Source of the DNA: Anaerolineales bacterium
GTDB lineage: Bacteria; Chloroflexota; Anaerolineae; 4572-78; J111
Assembly: GCA_012032575.1 (NCBI GenBank)
Contig: JAAUSP010000147.1
Location: 1-14,138 of the forward strand
Direction: 5' to 3'
DNA: 14,138 bases
Shown: in pieces, positions 1 to 7,444 of the stretch
Layout: every line of letters begins with the position of its first letter
How positions within the stretch are numbered: position 1 is the first letter of the stretch
The notes under the pieces: model-generated
The model's database searches: none
What the model was told of the DNA's origin: nothing
What the model saw: the letters and a program-made list of their open reading frames with translations, nothing else
Made by a program: the position numbers and the translations under genes

Positions 1-115
1 AGCCGCGGCAAGCGCGGACCTCGTCGCTCGGCTTCGGAGTGATACGCACCTCGACCGCCGGCGTCGGCGCGCCAAAGTCGGTGTCAAACAGAAATCTTGC
101 CTTGGCTGGTGCCAC
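1..115 (-). CDS. FliH-like flagellar protein, N-terminal fragment
   Basis: The gene begins at a GTG (113-115) and runs off the left edge, so only 38 codons are visible. The GTG follows a GGAGG five bases upstream and lies 21 bases after the fliG stop. The peptide opens MAPAKARFLFDTDFGAPTP. A short 'KARFLFDTDFG' start is typical of the FliH/FlbE-type protein that follows fliG in alphaproteobacterial flagellar operons (fliF-fliG-fliH-fliN). FliH regulates the FliI export ATPase at the flagellar base. The call rests on gene order plus this short motif; too little sequence is present for a domain match. It belongs to the G+C-rich segment and not to the organism of the rest of the window. Confidence 0.5.
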   Translation of the reverse strand, partial: MAPAKARFLFDTDFGAPTPAVEVRITPKPSDEVRACRG

Positions 116-136
116 AGCCGCCTCCGCTTTCGCTGC

Positions 137-469
137 TCAGTAGACCAGCTCTTCGTCGCCGCGGTTCTTGGAAATGGTGATCTCGCCCTTGGCGGCGAGG
201 TCCTTGGCGGTGTTCACCATGCCGGTCTGCGCCTCGTCGACATCGCGCAGCCGCATCGGCGGCAGGGCGGCGATATCCTCCTTCAGCATCTTCGCCGCGC
301 GCTCGGACATGTTGCTGAAGAACAGATCACGCATGGTATCGGAAGCCGTCTTCAGGGCGATGGCAAGGCGTTCCTTCGGCACCTGGCGCAGCAGCAGCTG
401 GATGCCGCCCTTGTCGAGCAGCTCTTCGACCTTGCCGTAGATCACTTCGCGTGGCAGCACGTAGGACTC
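137..469 (-). CDS. fliG: Flagellar motor switch protein FliG, C-terminal fragment
   Basis: About 110 residues of the C-terminal torque-generating domain of FliG remain, ending in DEELVY and TGA (137-139). The block [18 protein letters not shown] followed by [12 protein letters not shown] matches the FliG segment NMSQRAADILRDDL...PVRLSQVE of E. coli. By that alignment the charged residues R281, D289 and R297 are kept and D288 is Glu. FliG sits on the cytoplasmic C-ring and couples stator force to rotation. The N-terminal two thirds are absent: at about 467-470 the reading frame passes directly into the carboxyl part of a sugar kinase. The C-terminal identity is secure. The exact 5' limit of true FliG sequence (roughly 440-470) is not, because the first 25 or so residues are weakly conserved. 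Confidence 0.85.
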   Translation of the reverse strand, partial: ESYVLPREVIYGKVEELLDKGGIQLLLRQVPKERLAIALKTASDTMRDLFFSNMSERAAKMLKEDIAALPPMRLRDVDEAQTGMVNTAKDLAAKGEITISKNRGDEELVY

Positions 470-478
470 GGCGTCGCC
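461..478. other. Chimeric junction between two unrelated sequences
   Basis: On the minus strand the kinase motif GDQQSALFG and the following CRRPGDAE are read into [17 protein letters not shown] of FliG without a stop. FGGY kinases continue after 'PGDA' with a conserved KCTYGTG-like motif, which is missing here. Base composition and inferred phylogeny change at the same point. This is best read as an assembly or library chimera. A real fusion would have to lack half of both proteins and still be followed by an intact FliH-like start. Confidence 0.8.
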
Positions 479-1259
479 GGGGCGGCGGCAGTCGTAGCCA
501 AAAAGGGCCGACTGCTGGTCGCCGATCATGGTCAGGACCGGCACGGCAGTGGTCGCACCATTGGCGGTGAGATGCAAATCGCCAAAATTATGGGTGGTTG
601 GAACCGCTTCGGGCAAGGGGCCGGGGGGGGATGTCCAGCAGCTCAAGCCAGTCGTCCCAGTAACGCTCAGCCCGGAAATCGTACAGGCCGGTCGCTTGAA
701 CCAGGGAGTAATCCATGGCATGGCCGTTCGGCTGGCCCATCGCCGCCAGCAGCCAGGCGGCAGAAAAACCGATGCGGGTGTGCTCCATGCGGGCAGCGGC
801 AGCCACAACCGGGTCGTGACGCATACGCCAGGCCAGGTGCATCGAGGAGCTGTAGGGGCCGGGAAATGTACCCAGGCGGCGGCGGCGCTGGTCGGCCTGG
901 GGCCAGGCGGCCAGTTCGGCGATGAGAGGCAGGGTGCGTAAATCCTGCCAGACGATGGCGTTGGTAATGGGCTGACGAGTGCGATCATCCCAGATGAAAT
1001 CGGTGTTGCGCTGGCAGGCGATGCCACAGGCGGCAATCTGGTCGGGGCGGCAGCCGGCGTGCTCCAGGGCTTCGGCAATGGCTTCGGCGACCCCGGCGAC
1101 CACGGCGGCAGGGTCCTGCTCGACCCAGCCGGATTGAGGATAGAGCCGGGCCAGCGAGCGGTAGCCATAACCGCGCACCTGACCGGTTTCATCCAGAACC
1201 AAGGCCCGGCTGCCACTGGTGCCCTGATCAAGGCCGAGGAGGAAAGGTTTTGACGACAT
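467..1259 (-). CDS. FGGY-family carbohydrate kinase (glycerol-kinase-like), N-terminal half, frameshifted
   Basis: The start is ATG at 1259, preceded by GGGAGA. Residues 8-20 hold the phosphate-binding [13 protein letters not shown] motif of the FGGY N domain. GWVEQDP (44-50), AIVWQDLRT (101-109, with W104) and [10 protein letters not shown] (135-144) follow the glycerol kinase pattern. At the glycerol-binding RE pair of GlpK (R83-E84) this protein has QRN (83-85), so the substrate may not be glycerol. The frame breaks at a run of eight G (623-630, C on the coding strand). Removing one base restores [11 protein letters not shown]...NFGDL, then GDQQSALFG, whose Asp is the catalytic base. The gene then stops at the chimeric junction, leaving about 264 of the usual 500 residues. 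As last gene of the transporter operon it would phosphorylate the imported sugar or polyol in the cytoplasm. Confidence 0.85.
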
Positions 1260-1304
1260 AAAGGCAAATTTCTCCCAAAAATTGACCGCCGCTGGCGGAC
1301 GAGA

Positions 1305-1382
1305 TAAAGGATGAAGGCGGAAGGCGAAAGGATGAAACAGTTATCCCTTCATCCTTCATTCTTCTGCCTTCATCCTTCATTC
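1305..1382. repeat. Inverted heptamer array between MalG-like gene and kinase
   Basis: The spacer has a 7-base rhythm. GGATGAA-like units occur on the left, and CCTTCAT CCTTCAT TCTTCTG is repeated on the right (about 1346-1380). Complementary arms AAGGATGAAGGC (1307-1318) and GCCTTCATCCTT (1366-1377) enclose a smaller pair, AAGGATGAA (1328-1336) and TTCATCCTT (1348-1356), so the RNA can fold into a long hairpin. It lies in the leader of the kinase gene and directly after the MalG-like stop. No T-run follows the stem on the minus strand, so it is not a canonical terminator. It may stabilise mRNA ends or set differential expression in the operon. Confidence 0.75.
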
Positions 1383-2597
1383 TTACCCCTTCACCCCACT
1401 GCTGGCAACGCTCTCGACAAAGAAGCGCTGGCCCAGAATAAAAACGACCAGCGGCGGCAGGATGGCGATGGCAGCGCCGGCCAGGATCAGGTTGGGGCTG
1501 TCGGCGGCGCGGCCCCGCAGTACATTGAGGGCCAGGGTGAGCACGTGATTCTGGGTATTGCCGGTGTTGATGACCACCAGCGGCCAGAAGAAGCTGTTCC
1601 AGGCGTACAGAAAGGTGAAAGTGCCCAGGGTCGCCAGAGCCGGAGCGGCGGAGGGCAGGAAAATGCGCCACAAAATCTCCAGGCGCGAGGCTCCATCAAT
1701 CAAGGCGGCTTCTTCAATTTCTTTGGGCACGGTGATGAAGAACTGGCGCATCAGAAAGGTGCCGTAAGCCGTAAAAATCCAGGGGATGATGAGCGCGGCC
1801 ATGTTGTCTACCCAGCCGATCAAAACCATCAACTGGTACAGGGGCAGGATGAGCACCGCAAAGGGGATCATGAGCGTCCCCAGGTACATCACAAAAATGC
1901 TGTCGCGGCCCGGAAAGCGCAGCCGGGCAAAAGCGTACCCGCCCAGCACCGAGGTAGTAATCTGGCCGATGACGACCAAAATCGTGACCAGGGCGGTATT
2001 GGCCAGGCTGCGGTCCAGTCCCTGCAAATCCACAACCGCTTCGTAATTTTCGGGGTGAGCGGTCAACTGTTCGACCGGCTGGCTGAGGCGGACATTTTGC
2101 AGAACAGAGATGTCGGGGTTGGCCGGGTCTATAAATTTACCCAGCGCCGTCTGGCTGACCTGGATCATGGGGATAATCTGGCCGTCCACATCTACATCAA
2201 ACAGTTCTTTTTCTTCGCCGTTGACGGTGATTTTTTGCTGGTCCATAAAGCCGCCGGTCGGCTTGACTTCTTTTAACGGGCGCTCATAGGTCACATCGGG
2301 CTGGTTGGGGTCGGCATAGACGCCGATTTTGATATTGTCCTGAGCCAGGGCGAACTGGCGCTGCTGGCCTTCGTAATCCACAAAGTAGAGGGGCAGGGGT
2401 TCATCGAACCCGGCCACCTGGGTGGTCAACCCCTGGCGGGGCAGCAGTTTGGGCGGATAGCGAAAAGTGTCCTGCGGTTCCTTGAGTGAGGTAGTGAACA
2501 TGAAGAGGAACGGGAACAACATAAAAAAGGCAAAAACGGTCAAAATCACATAGGCCGCCCCATTGGCCAGGTAATCAGTCAGTGTAAATGCGCGCAT
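1383..2597 (-). CDS. Carbohydrate ABC transporter permease, MalG-like, with a large extracytoplasmic insertion
   Basis: This 404-residue inner-membrane permease is the second of the heterodimer. TM1 is at 15-38, and further hydrophobic segments follow from about 200. The cytoplasmic EAA loop that docks the ATPase is clear: EAALIDGAS at 296-304 through IFLP at 312-315. The C-terminus FFVESVASSGVKG matches the family ending. MalG-type proteins are usually about 280 residues. The excess is a segment at roughly 52-175 between TM1 and TM2, rich in charged and polar residues and predicted to face outward. ATG 2597 is preceded by a strong AAGGAGG seven bases upstream. It is co-directional with the MalF-like gene, 119 bases downstream of it. 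A heptamer repeat lies just before its ribosome binding site. Confidence 0.9.
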   Translation of the reverse strand: MRAFTLTDYLANGAAYVILTVFAFFMLFPFLFMFTTSLKEPQDTFRYPPKLLPRQGLTTQVAGFDEPLPLYFVDYEGQQRQFALAQDNIKIGVYADPNQPDVTYERPLKEVKPTGGFMDQQKITVNGEEKELFDVDVDGQIIPMIQVSQTALGKFIDPANPDISVLQNVRLSQPVEQLTAHPENYEAVVDLQGLDRSLANTALVTILVVIGQITTSVLGGYAFARLRFPGRDSIFVMYLGTLMIPFAVLILPLYQLMVLIGWVDNMAALIIPWIFTAYGTFLMRQFFITVPKEIEEAALIDGASRLEILWRIFLPSAAPALATLGTFTFLYAWNSFFWPLVVINTGNTQNHVLTLALNVLRGRAADSPNLILAGAAIAILPPLVVFILGQRFFVESVASSGVKG

Positions 2598-2613
2598 ATC
2601 GAGCCTCCTTGGA

Positions 2614-2644
2614 AAGTAGACGGTAGATAGTAGACGGGGGAAAT
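2614..2644 (-). repeat. Heptamer leader element, copy A (3 units)
   Basis: On the plus strand this reads AAGTAGACGGTAGA, further units GTAGATA and GTAGACG, and then AGACGGGGGAAAT. The units GTAGACG (2616-2622), GTAGATA (2623-2629) and GTAGACG (2630-2636) are exactly in 7-base phase. Read on the minus strand it ends in CTACTT three bases before the AAGGAGG of the MalG-like gene. A second copy, one heptamer longer, lies at 12300-12337 in the same relation to the SPFH gene. The rest of this spacer (2645-2716) holds a period-8 run, GCTACCTT GCCACCTT GCTACTTT (2652-2675), which can pair with the element. Confidence 0.75.
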
Positions 2645-2716
2645 ACGTTCTGCTACCTTGCCACCTTGCTACTTTTTTGCAATTGGGGTTTGTCTAAAAT
2701 TCATAGGGTCCATCCA

Positions 2717-4399
2717 TCACCCTTCGTAAGCACTGGCCCGCTGGCGCTGGAACTGGACCAGGGTGACGCCAAAAATGAGAATAAACAATACCCAGGCAAT
2801 GGCCGCCGCATAACCTTGCTGAAAACGCTGGAAGCCCTGCTGGTAGAGATAAAGCACCATGGTCAGGGTGGAATTGTTCGGGCCGGCGGGCGGGTTGATC
2901 AGGATAAAGACATGATCGAAGACCTGCATGGCCTGGATAGTGGTGGTTGTGACCACAAAAAAGGTGGTCGGGGCCAGCATGGGCAGGGTAATTTTCCAGA
3001 AAGTCGTCCAGCGGCCGGAGCCATCCACCATCGCCGCCTCGTACAAATCCTTGGGGATATTTTGCAGGCCGGCGGTAAACAAGACGGTATTGAACCCCAT
3101 CGTCTGCCAGACAACGATGATGACCAGTGACAGCAGCGCCGTTTTTGCTGTCAGACAACCAGCGAATCTGCGGGTCGGCAACAGCGCCGCCGAAAATGCC
3201 GTTCAAAAAATTGACCACCAGGGTAATGGCATAGTTGATGTAGCCAATGGTGGCGTTGAATAACAACTGCCAGATCAGGGCGATGCCGACCACGGCGGCA
3301 ATGCTGGGGATAAAATAAATGGCCCGGTACAGTTTCATACCCGGCAGTTTGCTGTTGAGCAGGTTGGCCAGAAAAAGGGCCGGAATGACACTCAATGGCA
3401 CGGCCAGCAGCACAAACACAAAGGTATTCCGCAGCGACAGCCAGAACAGCTTGTCTTCAGCGCCGATCACTACGTTTTGGCCTAACAGATTGACCCGGAC
3501 CAGTTCGCTGTAGATTTTTACATTCATCGCCTCTTCAAAAGGTTGGTTGGGCGCAACGAGCGGGGCAACCCGGATGTTTAGAACCTTGGCATAGTTGTCC
3601 AGGCCGATCCAGTTGGCAGGCCGCACCGCATCGGAATCGGTGAAGCTGATGTAAAGCGAGAACAGCAGCGGGCCGGCGAAGAAGATCAGAAAGCCCAACA
3701 AATTGGGCGACAGGAACAAATACCCGCTGAGTGTTTCCTCGTGCGAATTATTCGCGCCCATGGCGTCGGCGCTGGACTGCCGCCACATGGCCCAGATCAT
3801 CACCCCGAACAAAACTGCACCCAGAGTTAAGGCAAAAGGCAGCCAGTTATCGTAGCGCTGGAGAATGGTCAATAGCCCGGACAGGGTGTCTATGGCAAAC
3901 AGAAAAATAGCAGCGGCCACCAGCATAATAATCCGCCCAATCCGGCGAAAAAGGCGCTGCCGGGCCGGATTGTTTTCATAGCGGTCGCCAAAGGCACTGA
4001 TCAAATAGCCCACGCCGCCAACTAACAGATAAGGTATGCCGTTGCCAAAGGTATTCGCCAGGGCGTTGAGGCCGGTAAATACCCCCAACACATGCAGCGC
4101 CCCAAAAAAGCAGACCAAAACCAGAGGTAGTTAACCACCAACGACAACATCCGGCCCCGGTGCTCGCGCTGCATAATAAAGGGAACAGCTCCCCCGCTGG
4201 CAAGCGCCGTGAGGATCAAAATAACTGTGACCAGAATCCGCTGCCAGGTAGCCATTTCCGGGGCCATTTGCCACACGGCAAAACCCCCGGCCAGACCGGC
4301 CACGCTAACGACAGCGTGCCAGATTGCCAGCAAGCGTAACCACAACGTCACACCATTTTCCGTTGTTTGTCGAGGAGGGGCGGAAATTGTAACATCCAT
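2717..4399 (-). CDS. Carbohydrate ABC transporter permease, MalF-like, with six-helix N-terminal extension; two frame breaks
   Basis: This is one gene of about 560 residues read in three frames. The first frame, from ATG 4399 (AAGGGGG upstream), passes into the second at 4104-4120. There, one missing base in the A6 or A4 run (plus strand) restores WFWSAFFGALHVLG. The second break is one extra base in the T5 run at 3142-3146, after which WLSDSKTALLSLV continues. The core begins near residue 224 (LSGYLFLSPNLLGFLIFFAG) and carries the EAA loop YEAAMVDGSG...ITLP (about 453-473). Such permeases are normally about 300 residues. The extra 220 N-terminal residues hold about six hydrophobic helices (near 19-43, 52-76, 84-108, 121-137, 155-179, 186-206). 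It pairs with the MalG-like protein to form the sugar channel. Real inactivation is possible but less likely than sequencing error. Confidence 0.85.
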
Positions 4400-4440
4400 A
4401 TCAAACCCCCTTTCAAACTAGATTTTTGATTTTTCTCGCT

Positions 4441-4470
4441 GGGAGTCACAAAGCAAGCTTTGTGACTCCC
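4441..4470. repeat. Perfect 14-bp-arm palindrome between binding-protein and permease genes
   Basis: GGGAGTCACAAAGC (4441-4454) and GCTTTGTGACTCCC (4457-4470) are exact reverse complements separated by AA. The transcript can form a strong hairpin in the spacer after the binding-protein gene. No U-run follows on the minus strand, so it is not a standard terminator. In binding-protein operons such stems often protect the upstream mRNA and so raise binding-protein over permease levels. That role is inferred here. Confidence 0.7.
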
Positions 4471-4473
4471 CTT

Positions 4474-4579
4474 CATGTCATTTCGACCGGAACGTAGCGG
4501 AGGGAGAAATCCCTCAAAACTACTCTGGCAAGACGAAGTATTAGGGATTTCTCGCTCCTTCGTCGCTCGAAATGACATG
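4474..4579. repeat. 106-bp dyad repeat element (REP/MITE-like)
   Basis: The ends are perfect 13-bp inverted repeats, CATGTCATTTCGA (4474-4486) and TCGAAATGACATG (4567-4579). Inner arms GAGAAATCCCT (4504-4514) and AGGGATTTCTC (4543-4553) extend the dyad, with imperfect pairing between. It ends 15 bases short of the binding-protein stop. The GTCATTTCGA...GAGAAATC pattern resembles intergenic repeats dispersed in many bacterial genomes. No transposase is encoded. A short ORF starting inside it is not a gene. Confidence 0.7.
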
Positions 4580-4594
4580 GCCGCGTAACTACTA

Positions 4595-6061
4595 TTACTT
4601 AAAGACCTTATTAGCTTCGTTGCAGATGCTGGCCGAAAATTCCTCGACGGTCTGGTTGCCGGTCAACACGGCCTGGACTGCCGGCCCCATCACCGCGTCA
4701 TACTCCGGCCAACTACCGGCCCACAGCGGACCTTCCGCCGTCGGATCGCCGGCCAGACCGTTCAGAAAGGCCTGGTTGTTGTCGGGAGGCGTGTAGGTTA
4801 AGAAGGCATCCAACGCTTCCTGGCTCACCCGGCTGGGCACATTTGCGCCCAGTTCGGCAATTTTGCCCTGGGTTTCAGCCGTGGTCAAAGCTTGGACCAA
4901 CTGCCACGCTTCTTCGGGATGTTCGGTTTTGGCGTTCACGACATACGCGCCCCAGAACAGCCAGTTGCCCGCTTTCCCGGCTGGCCCTTCCGGCAGTTCG
5001 ACCACGTCCCAGTTGAATTTGGCACTGGAACGCACCGACGGGGTGGCCCAGCGTCCATTCTGGAACATGCCGACCTTGCCCGCCAGGTACGGGGGTTCAC
5101 TGTCTTCGCCGTAAGGCACGGCGACATCCAAATCGGTGTAAAGTTTCTGCTCGAATTCCAATCCAGCCAGTGATTCCGGCGTGTCCAGCGCACAGGCCGC
5201 CCGGTCCTCGCTGAAGAAACCGCCACCGGCTGCGTTCAGCCAGGTGCCATACGGTCCCCACCAGGCGTTCGCACCATAGCCGTAGATGTCGGTCCCCAGA
5301 CCGCGCACAGCGCTGGCCACTTCGACAAAAGTATCCCAATTCCATTTGCCTTCTTTAGCCAGTTCACGCGGATCCGGTGCGCCGGCTTCGTTGATCAGGT
5401 CCATATTCAGATACAGGGCAAAGGTGGACACATCGCGGGGCAGGCCCCACAGCGTCTCGCCGCTGTTGCCGCTGTCGGGGTTGAAGGTCAGGTGGAACAT
5501 CGGCCCAGGATAGAAATCTTCATCACTGTAGCCGTCGGTCGCCGCCGCCATCGAGCGCAGGTCCATAATCAAGCCCCGCGTGGCAAAGTCGGCCACATCC
5601 GTGCCGGGAATCCAGAACACGTCCGGGGCGGTTCCCGCCGCAATCTCGGTTTTCAACACATCCTGATAGCTCGATGTCTCGCTGCCGCCGGGTTCATAGG
5701 TCAAAGCAACATTAGCCAGTTCTTCGTCAATCGCATCACTGACCGATTGATACACGTCAATTTCGGCCTGGTTATCGGGCCGGGTCCGCCAGCGTAGGGC
5801 AATCTCGTCGCCGCTGGCCGCCGGCGCTTCTTCGGTGGCTGCAGCAGCCGCTTCTTCGGTTGCCGCCGGAGCTTCCGCTGCCGGCTCTTCGGTCACGGCC
5901 GGAGCTTCTGCGGCCGGAGCTTCGGTCGCCGGAGCTTCCGCCGCCGGTTTCTCTGGGGCCGGTTCCGGGGCCGGAGTCGCTGCGCCGCCACACGCCCCCA
6001 GCAGCGCGCCAACCAGCACCAGCACACTCACAATAGTTAAGAAACGATAGATAGACTTCAT
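4595..6061 (-). CDS. Sugar ABC transporter substrate-binding lipoprotein (SBP family 1)
   Basis: The 488-residue protein is intact. Residues 1-23 form a lipoprotein signal peptide and the lipobox LGAC ends at Cys24, the predicted lipid-anchored residue. A flexible Ala/Pro/Glu linker of about 60 residues (25-83) precedes the binding fold. That fold opens EIALRWRTRPDNQAEIDVYQ and includes YQDVLKTEIAAGTAPDVFWIPG (132-153), a usual signature of MalE/UgpB-like proteins. The ligand cannot be named from sequence; the kinase and permeases suggest a sugar or polyol. The start is ATG 6061 with AAGGAAGG upstream. It lies 180 bases downstream of the regulator gene on the same strand. The linker is low-complexity, so both strands stay open there and spurious ORFs appear. 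Confidence 0.93.
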   Translation of the reverse strand: MKSIYRFLTIVSVLVLVGALLGACGGAATPAPEPAPEKPAAEAPATEAPAAEAPAVTEEPAAEAPAATEEAAAAATEEAPAASGDEIALRWRTRPDNQAEIDVYQSVSDAIDEELANVALTYEPGGSETSSYQDVLKTEIAAGTAPDVFWIPGTDVADFATRGLIMDLRSMAAATDGYSDEDFYPGPMFHLTFNPDSGNSGETLWGLPRDVSTFALYLNMDLINEAGAPDPRELAKEGKWNWDTFVEVASAVRGLGTDIYGYGANAWWGPYGTWLNAAGGGFFSEDRAACALDTPESLAGLEFEQKLYTDLDVAVPYGEDSEPPYLAGKVGMFQNGRWATPSVRSSAKFNWDVVELPEGPAGKAGNWLFWGAYVVNAKTEHPEEAWQLVQALTTAETQGKIAELGANVPSRVSQEALDAFLTYTPPDNNQAFLNGLAGDPTAEGPLWAGSWPEYDAVMGPAVQAVLTGNQTVEEFSASICNEANKVFK

Positions 6062-6144
6062 TGGATTCTTCCCTTCCTTGGAAAATATTATTGGCAGTTA
6101 AGATTAATCGAAACGGAAGTCAGTTTTCGGACAATCTGTCGGTT

Positions 6145-6155
6145 ATCACCTCCTT
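6145..6155 (-). promoter_or_regulatory. Orphan perfect Shine-Dalgarno-like sequence in binding-protein leader
   Basis: The minus strand reads AAGGAGGTGAT, a near full-length match to the anti-SD end of 16S rRNA, 84 bases upstream of the binding-protein ATG. No normal start follows at proper spacing. A TTG 14 bases on would give only a four-codon peptide. It may be a ribosome standby site or chance. Confidence 0.3.
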
Positions 6156-6195
6156 GCAAATCTCAGGTAGTTCCATTACTCAATATTCGTGTTGC

Positions 6196-6232
6196 GTCTT
6201 GCGTGTTCCGTTTGATCTGTCTCACGCAAGAC
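6196..6232. repeat. 10-bp-arm inverted repeat after the regulator gene
   Basis: GTCTTGCGTG (6196-6205) and CACGCAAGAC (6223-6232) are exact reverse complements with a 17-base loop. The pair starts ten bases beyond the regulator stop on the minus strand. No U-run follows, so it looks like an RNA-processing or attenuating stem and not a strong terminator. That leaves read-through from the regulator promoter into the transporter genes possible. Confidence 0.5.
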
Positions 6233-6241
6233 ACCACACGT

Positions 6242-7270
6242 TTATGAAGATTGTCGAATGATGAGTTTGGCCGGTAAAACAACCTCTTGTGTTTCAACCG
6301 GCTCACCGGCGATCAGGCTGAAGAGAATTTGCGCCGCTGCCTGGCCCATTTGTCGGGCCGGCTGGCCGACGGTGGTCAAAGCCGGGTTGAAATCCGCCGC
6401 CGTCGGAATGTCGTCAAAACCGACGACGGCAACATCCTCCGGCACACGCAGCCCGACCGCTTGCAGGGCGCGAATGGCTCCCATCGCCATGCGGTCGTTA
6501 AAAGCAAAAATAGCGGTCGGGGGGTTGGACAGCGCCAACAATTTCTCGGTGGCAAGCTGACCGCTGGGACGGGTGTAATCGCCGTAGACCATCAAGGCCG
6601 GATCAAACACCAGATTGGCTTCTGCCAAAGCTTGTTGATGACCAGTAAGACGCTGCTGCATAGCGGCAGCCGCGCCTGTTTGCGGTCCATTAATCAGGCC
6701 AATCCGGCGATGTCCCTTGTCCAAAAGGTGTTGGGTGGCGTCTTTAGCCCCGGCACAGTCATTACTGTGGACAAAATAGGCGTCGGGGTTGTCCAGATCA
6801 TAACCCAAACTGACAAAGGGGTAATTTTGCCCGACCAGCAGTTCATTCCCGGCCCGGCTGCCTGTTGTCTGATAGACAAGAGCGCCATCGGCCATTTGAT
6901 TGCGGACAAAACGCTCGTAAGCGCCCAGGCCAGAGTTGGAGTTACCGGCAGTGGATAACAGCAGGTTGTAGCCCTGGGCGTTAGCCTCGGCGTCAATGCC
7001 GCTGATCTGGGCCAAAAGGTGGGGGTCCCGAAACAAATAGTCGGCTTCGTAGGGGATAATCAAGCCGATAACGTAAGAGCGGCGACTCGGTAAAGACCGG
7101 GCGGCCAGGCTGGGCCGAAAATTCAAGGCTTCAATCGCCTGCTGGACTCGTTCGCGCGTTTTCCCGGTGACATTGATGTTATCATTAATCACCCGAGAAA
7201 CGGTTTGATAAGAAACCCCGGCGTGCGCTGCGACATCTTTGATTGTGACCCGCTTCTTCGACTTGGTCAC
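6242..7270 (-). CDS. LacI-family transcriptional regulator of the transporter operon
   Basis: The 342-residue protein is intact. The DNA-binding helix-turn-helix is at 9-30 (TIKDVAAHAGVSYQTVSRVIND), with the hinge near 50-60 (FRPSLAARSLPSRRSYVIGLIIPY follows). The rest is a periplasmic-binding-protein-like sensor domain, ending with the family motif VPEDVAVVGFDDIPTA. Translation starts at GTG 7268-7270; the nearby ATG upstream is out of frame. It is the first gene of the minus-strand operon and lies directly behind two adjacent operators of LacI type. It therefore probably represses itself and, by read-through, the binding protein, permeases and kinase until the sugar binds. The inducer is unknown. 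Confidence 0.93.
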   Translation of the reverse strand: MTKSKKRVTIKDVAAHAGVSYQTVSRVINDNINVTGKTRERVQQAIEALNFRPSLAARSLPSRRSYVIGLIIPYEADYLFRDPHLLAQISGIDAEANAQGYNLLLSTAGNSNSGLGAYERFVRNQMADGALVYQTTGSRAGNELLVGQNYPFVSLGYDLDNPDAYFVHSNDCAGAKDATQHLLDKGHRRIGLINGPQTGAAAAMQQRLTGHQQALAEANLVFDPALMVYGDYTRPSGQLATEKLLALSNPPTAIFAFNDRMAMGAIRALQAVGLRVPEDVAVVGFDDIPTAADFNPALTTVGQPARQMGQAAAQILFSLIAGEPVETQEVVLPAKLIIRQSS

Positions 7271-7324
7271 GCTGCCATCCTGCTTGATAAGAATTAGATT
7301 GAAGGAAGAAAGAGGTAGAAAAAA

Positions 7325-7353
7325 TGTGAACGTTCACATTGTGAACGTTCACA
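7325..7353. promoter_or_regulatory. Two adjacent LacI-type operators
   Basis: The perfect 14-bp palindrome TGTGAACGTTCACA occurs twice, at 7325-7338 and 7340-7353. The copies are 15 bases apart centre to centre with one base between. A central CG inside a palindrome is the hallmark of LacI-family operators. The upstream copy overlaps the last base of the -10 of the regulator promoter, so binding would block initiation. No further copy was found in front of the binding-protein gene. Confidence 0.85.
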
Positions 7354-7381
7354 TTGTAACATAGAAGAAAATGTTTGTCAA
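7353..7381 (-). promoter_or_regulatory. Sigma70-type promoter of the regulator/transporter operon
   Basis: On the minus strand TTGACA (7376-7381) is followed after exactly 17 bases by TACAAT (7353-7358). The start of transcription would fall inside the operator pair, giving a leader of about 75 bases before the GTG start. Confidence 0.85.
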
Positions 7382-7444
7382 GCCTTAATTTGCCCAATTT
7401 ATTAATCCCATTTTGGCCTGGCATCAAAACTGTTTCACATTTGC

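Noticed and set aside
137..1267. A single 376-residue open frame on the minus strand
   Set aside because: It mixes out-of-frame kinase sequence, the frameshifted kinase end and FliG; it is not one gene product.
2645..2680. Hairpin plus T6 as a plus-strand terminator
   Set aside because: No plus-strand gene precedes it; the T-run is on the wrong side for the minus-strand operon.
4348..4578. Short minus-strand ORF starting in the dyad element
   Set aside because: It begins inside a non-coding repeat, has no family features and overlaps the MalF-like start in another frame.
5772..6050. Gly/Ser/Ala-rich ORFs on both strands over the binding-protein linker
   Set aside because: They are shadows of the low-complexity Ala/Pro/Glu linker, with no start signals or homology features.
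6141..6157. Resemblance to the 3' end of 16S rRNA
   Set aside because: Only the anti-SD-like core matches, and no rRNA sequence surrounds it.
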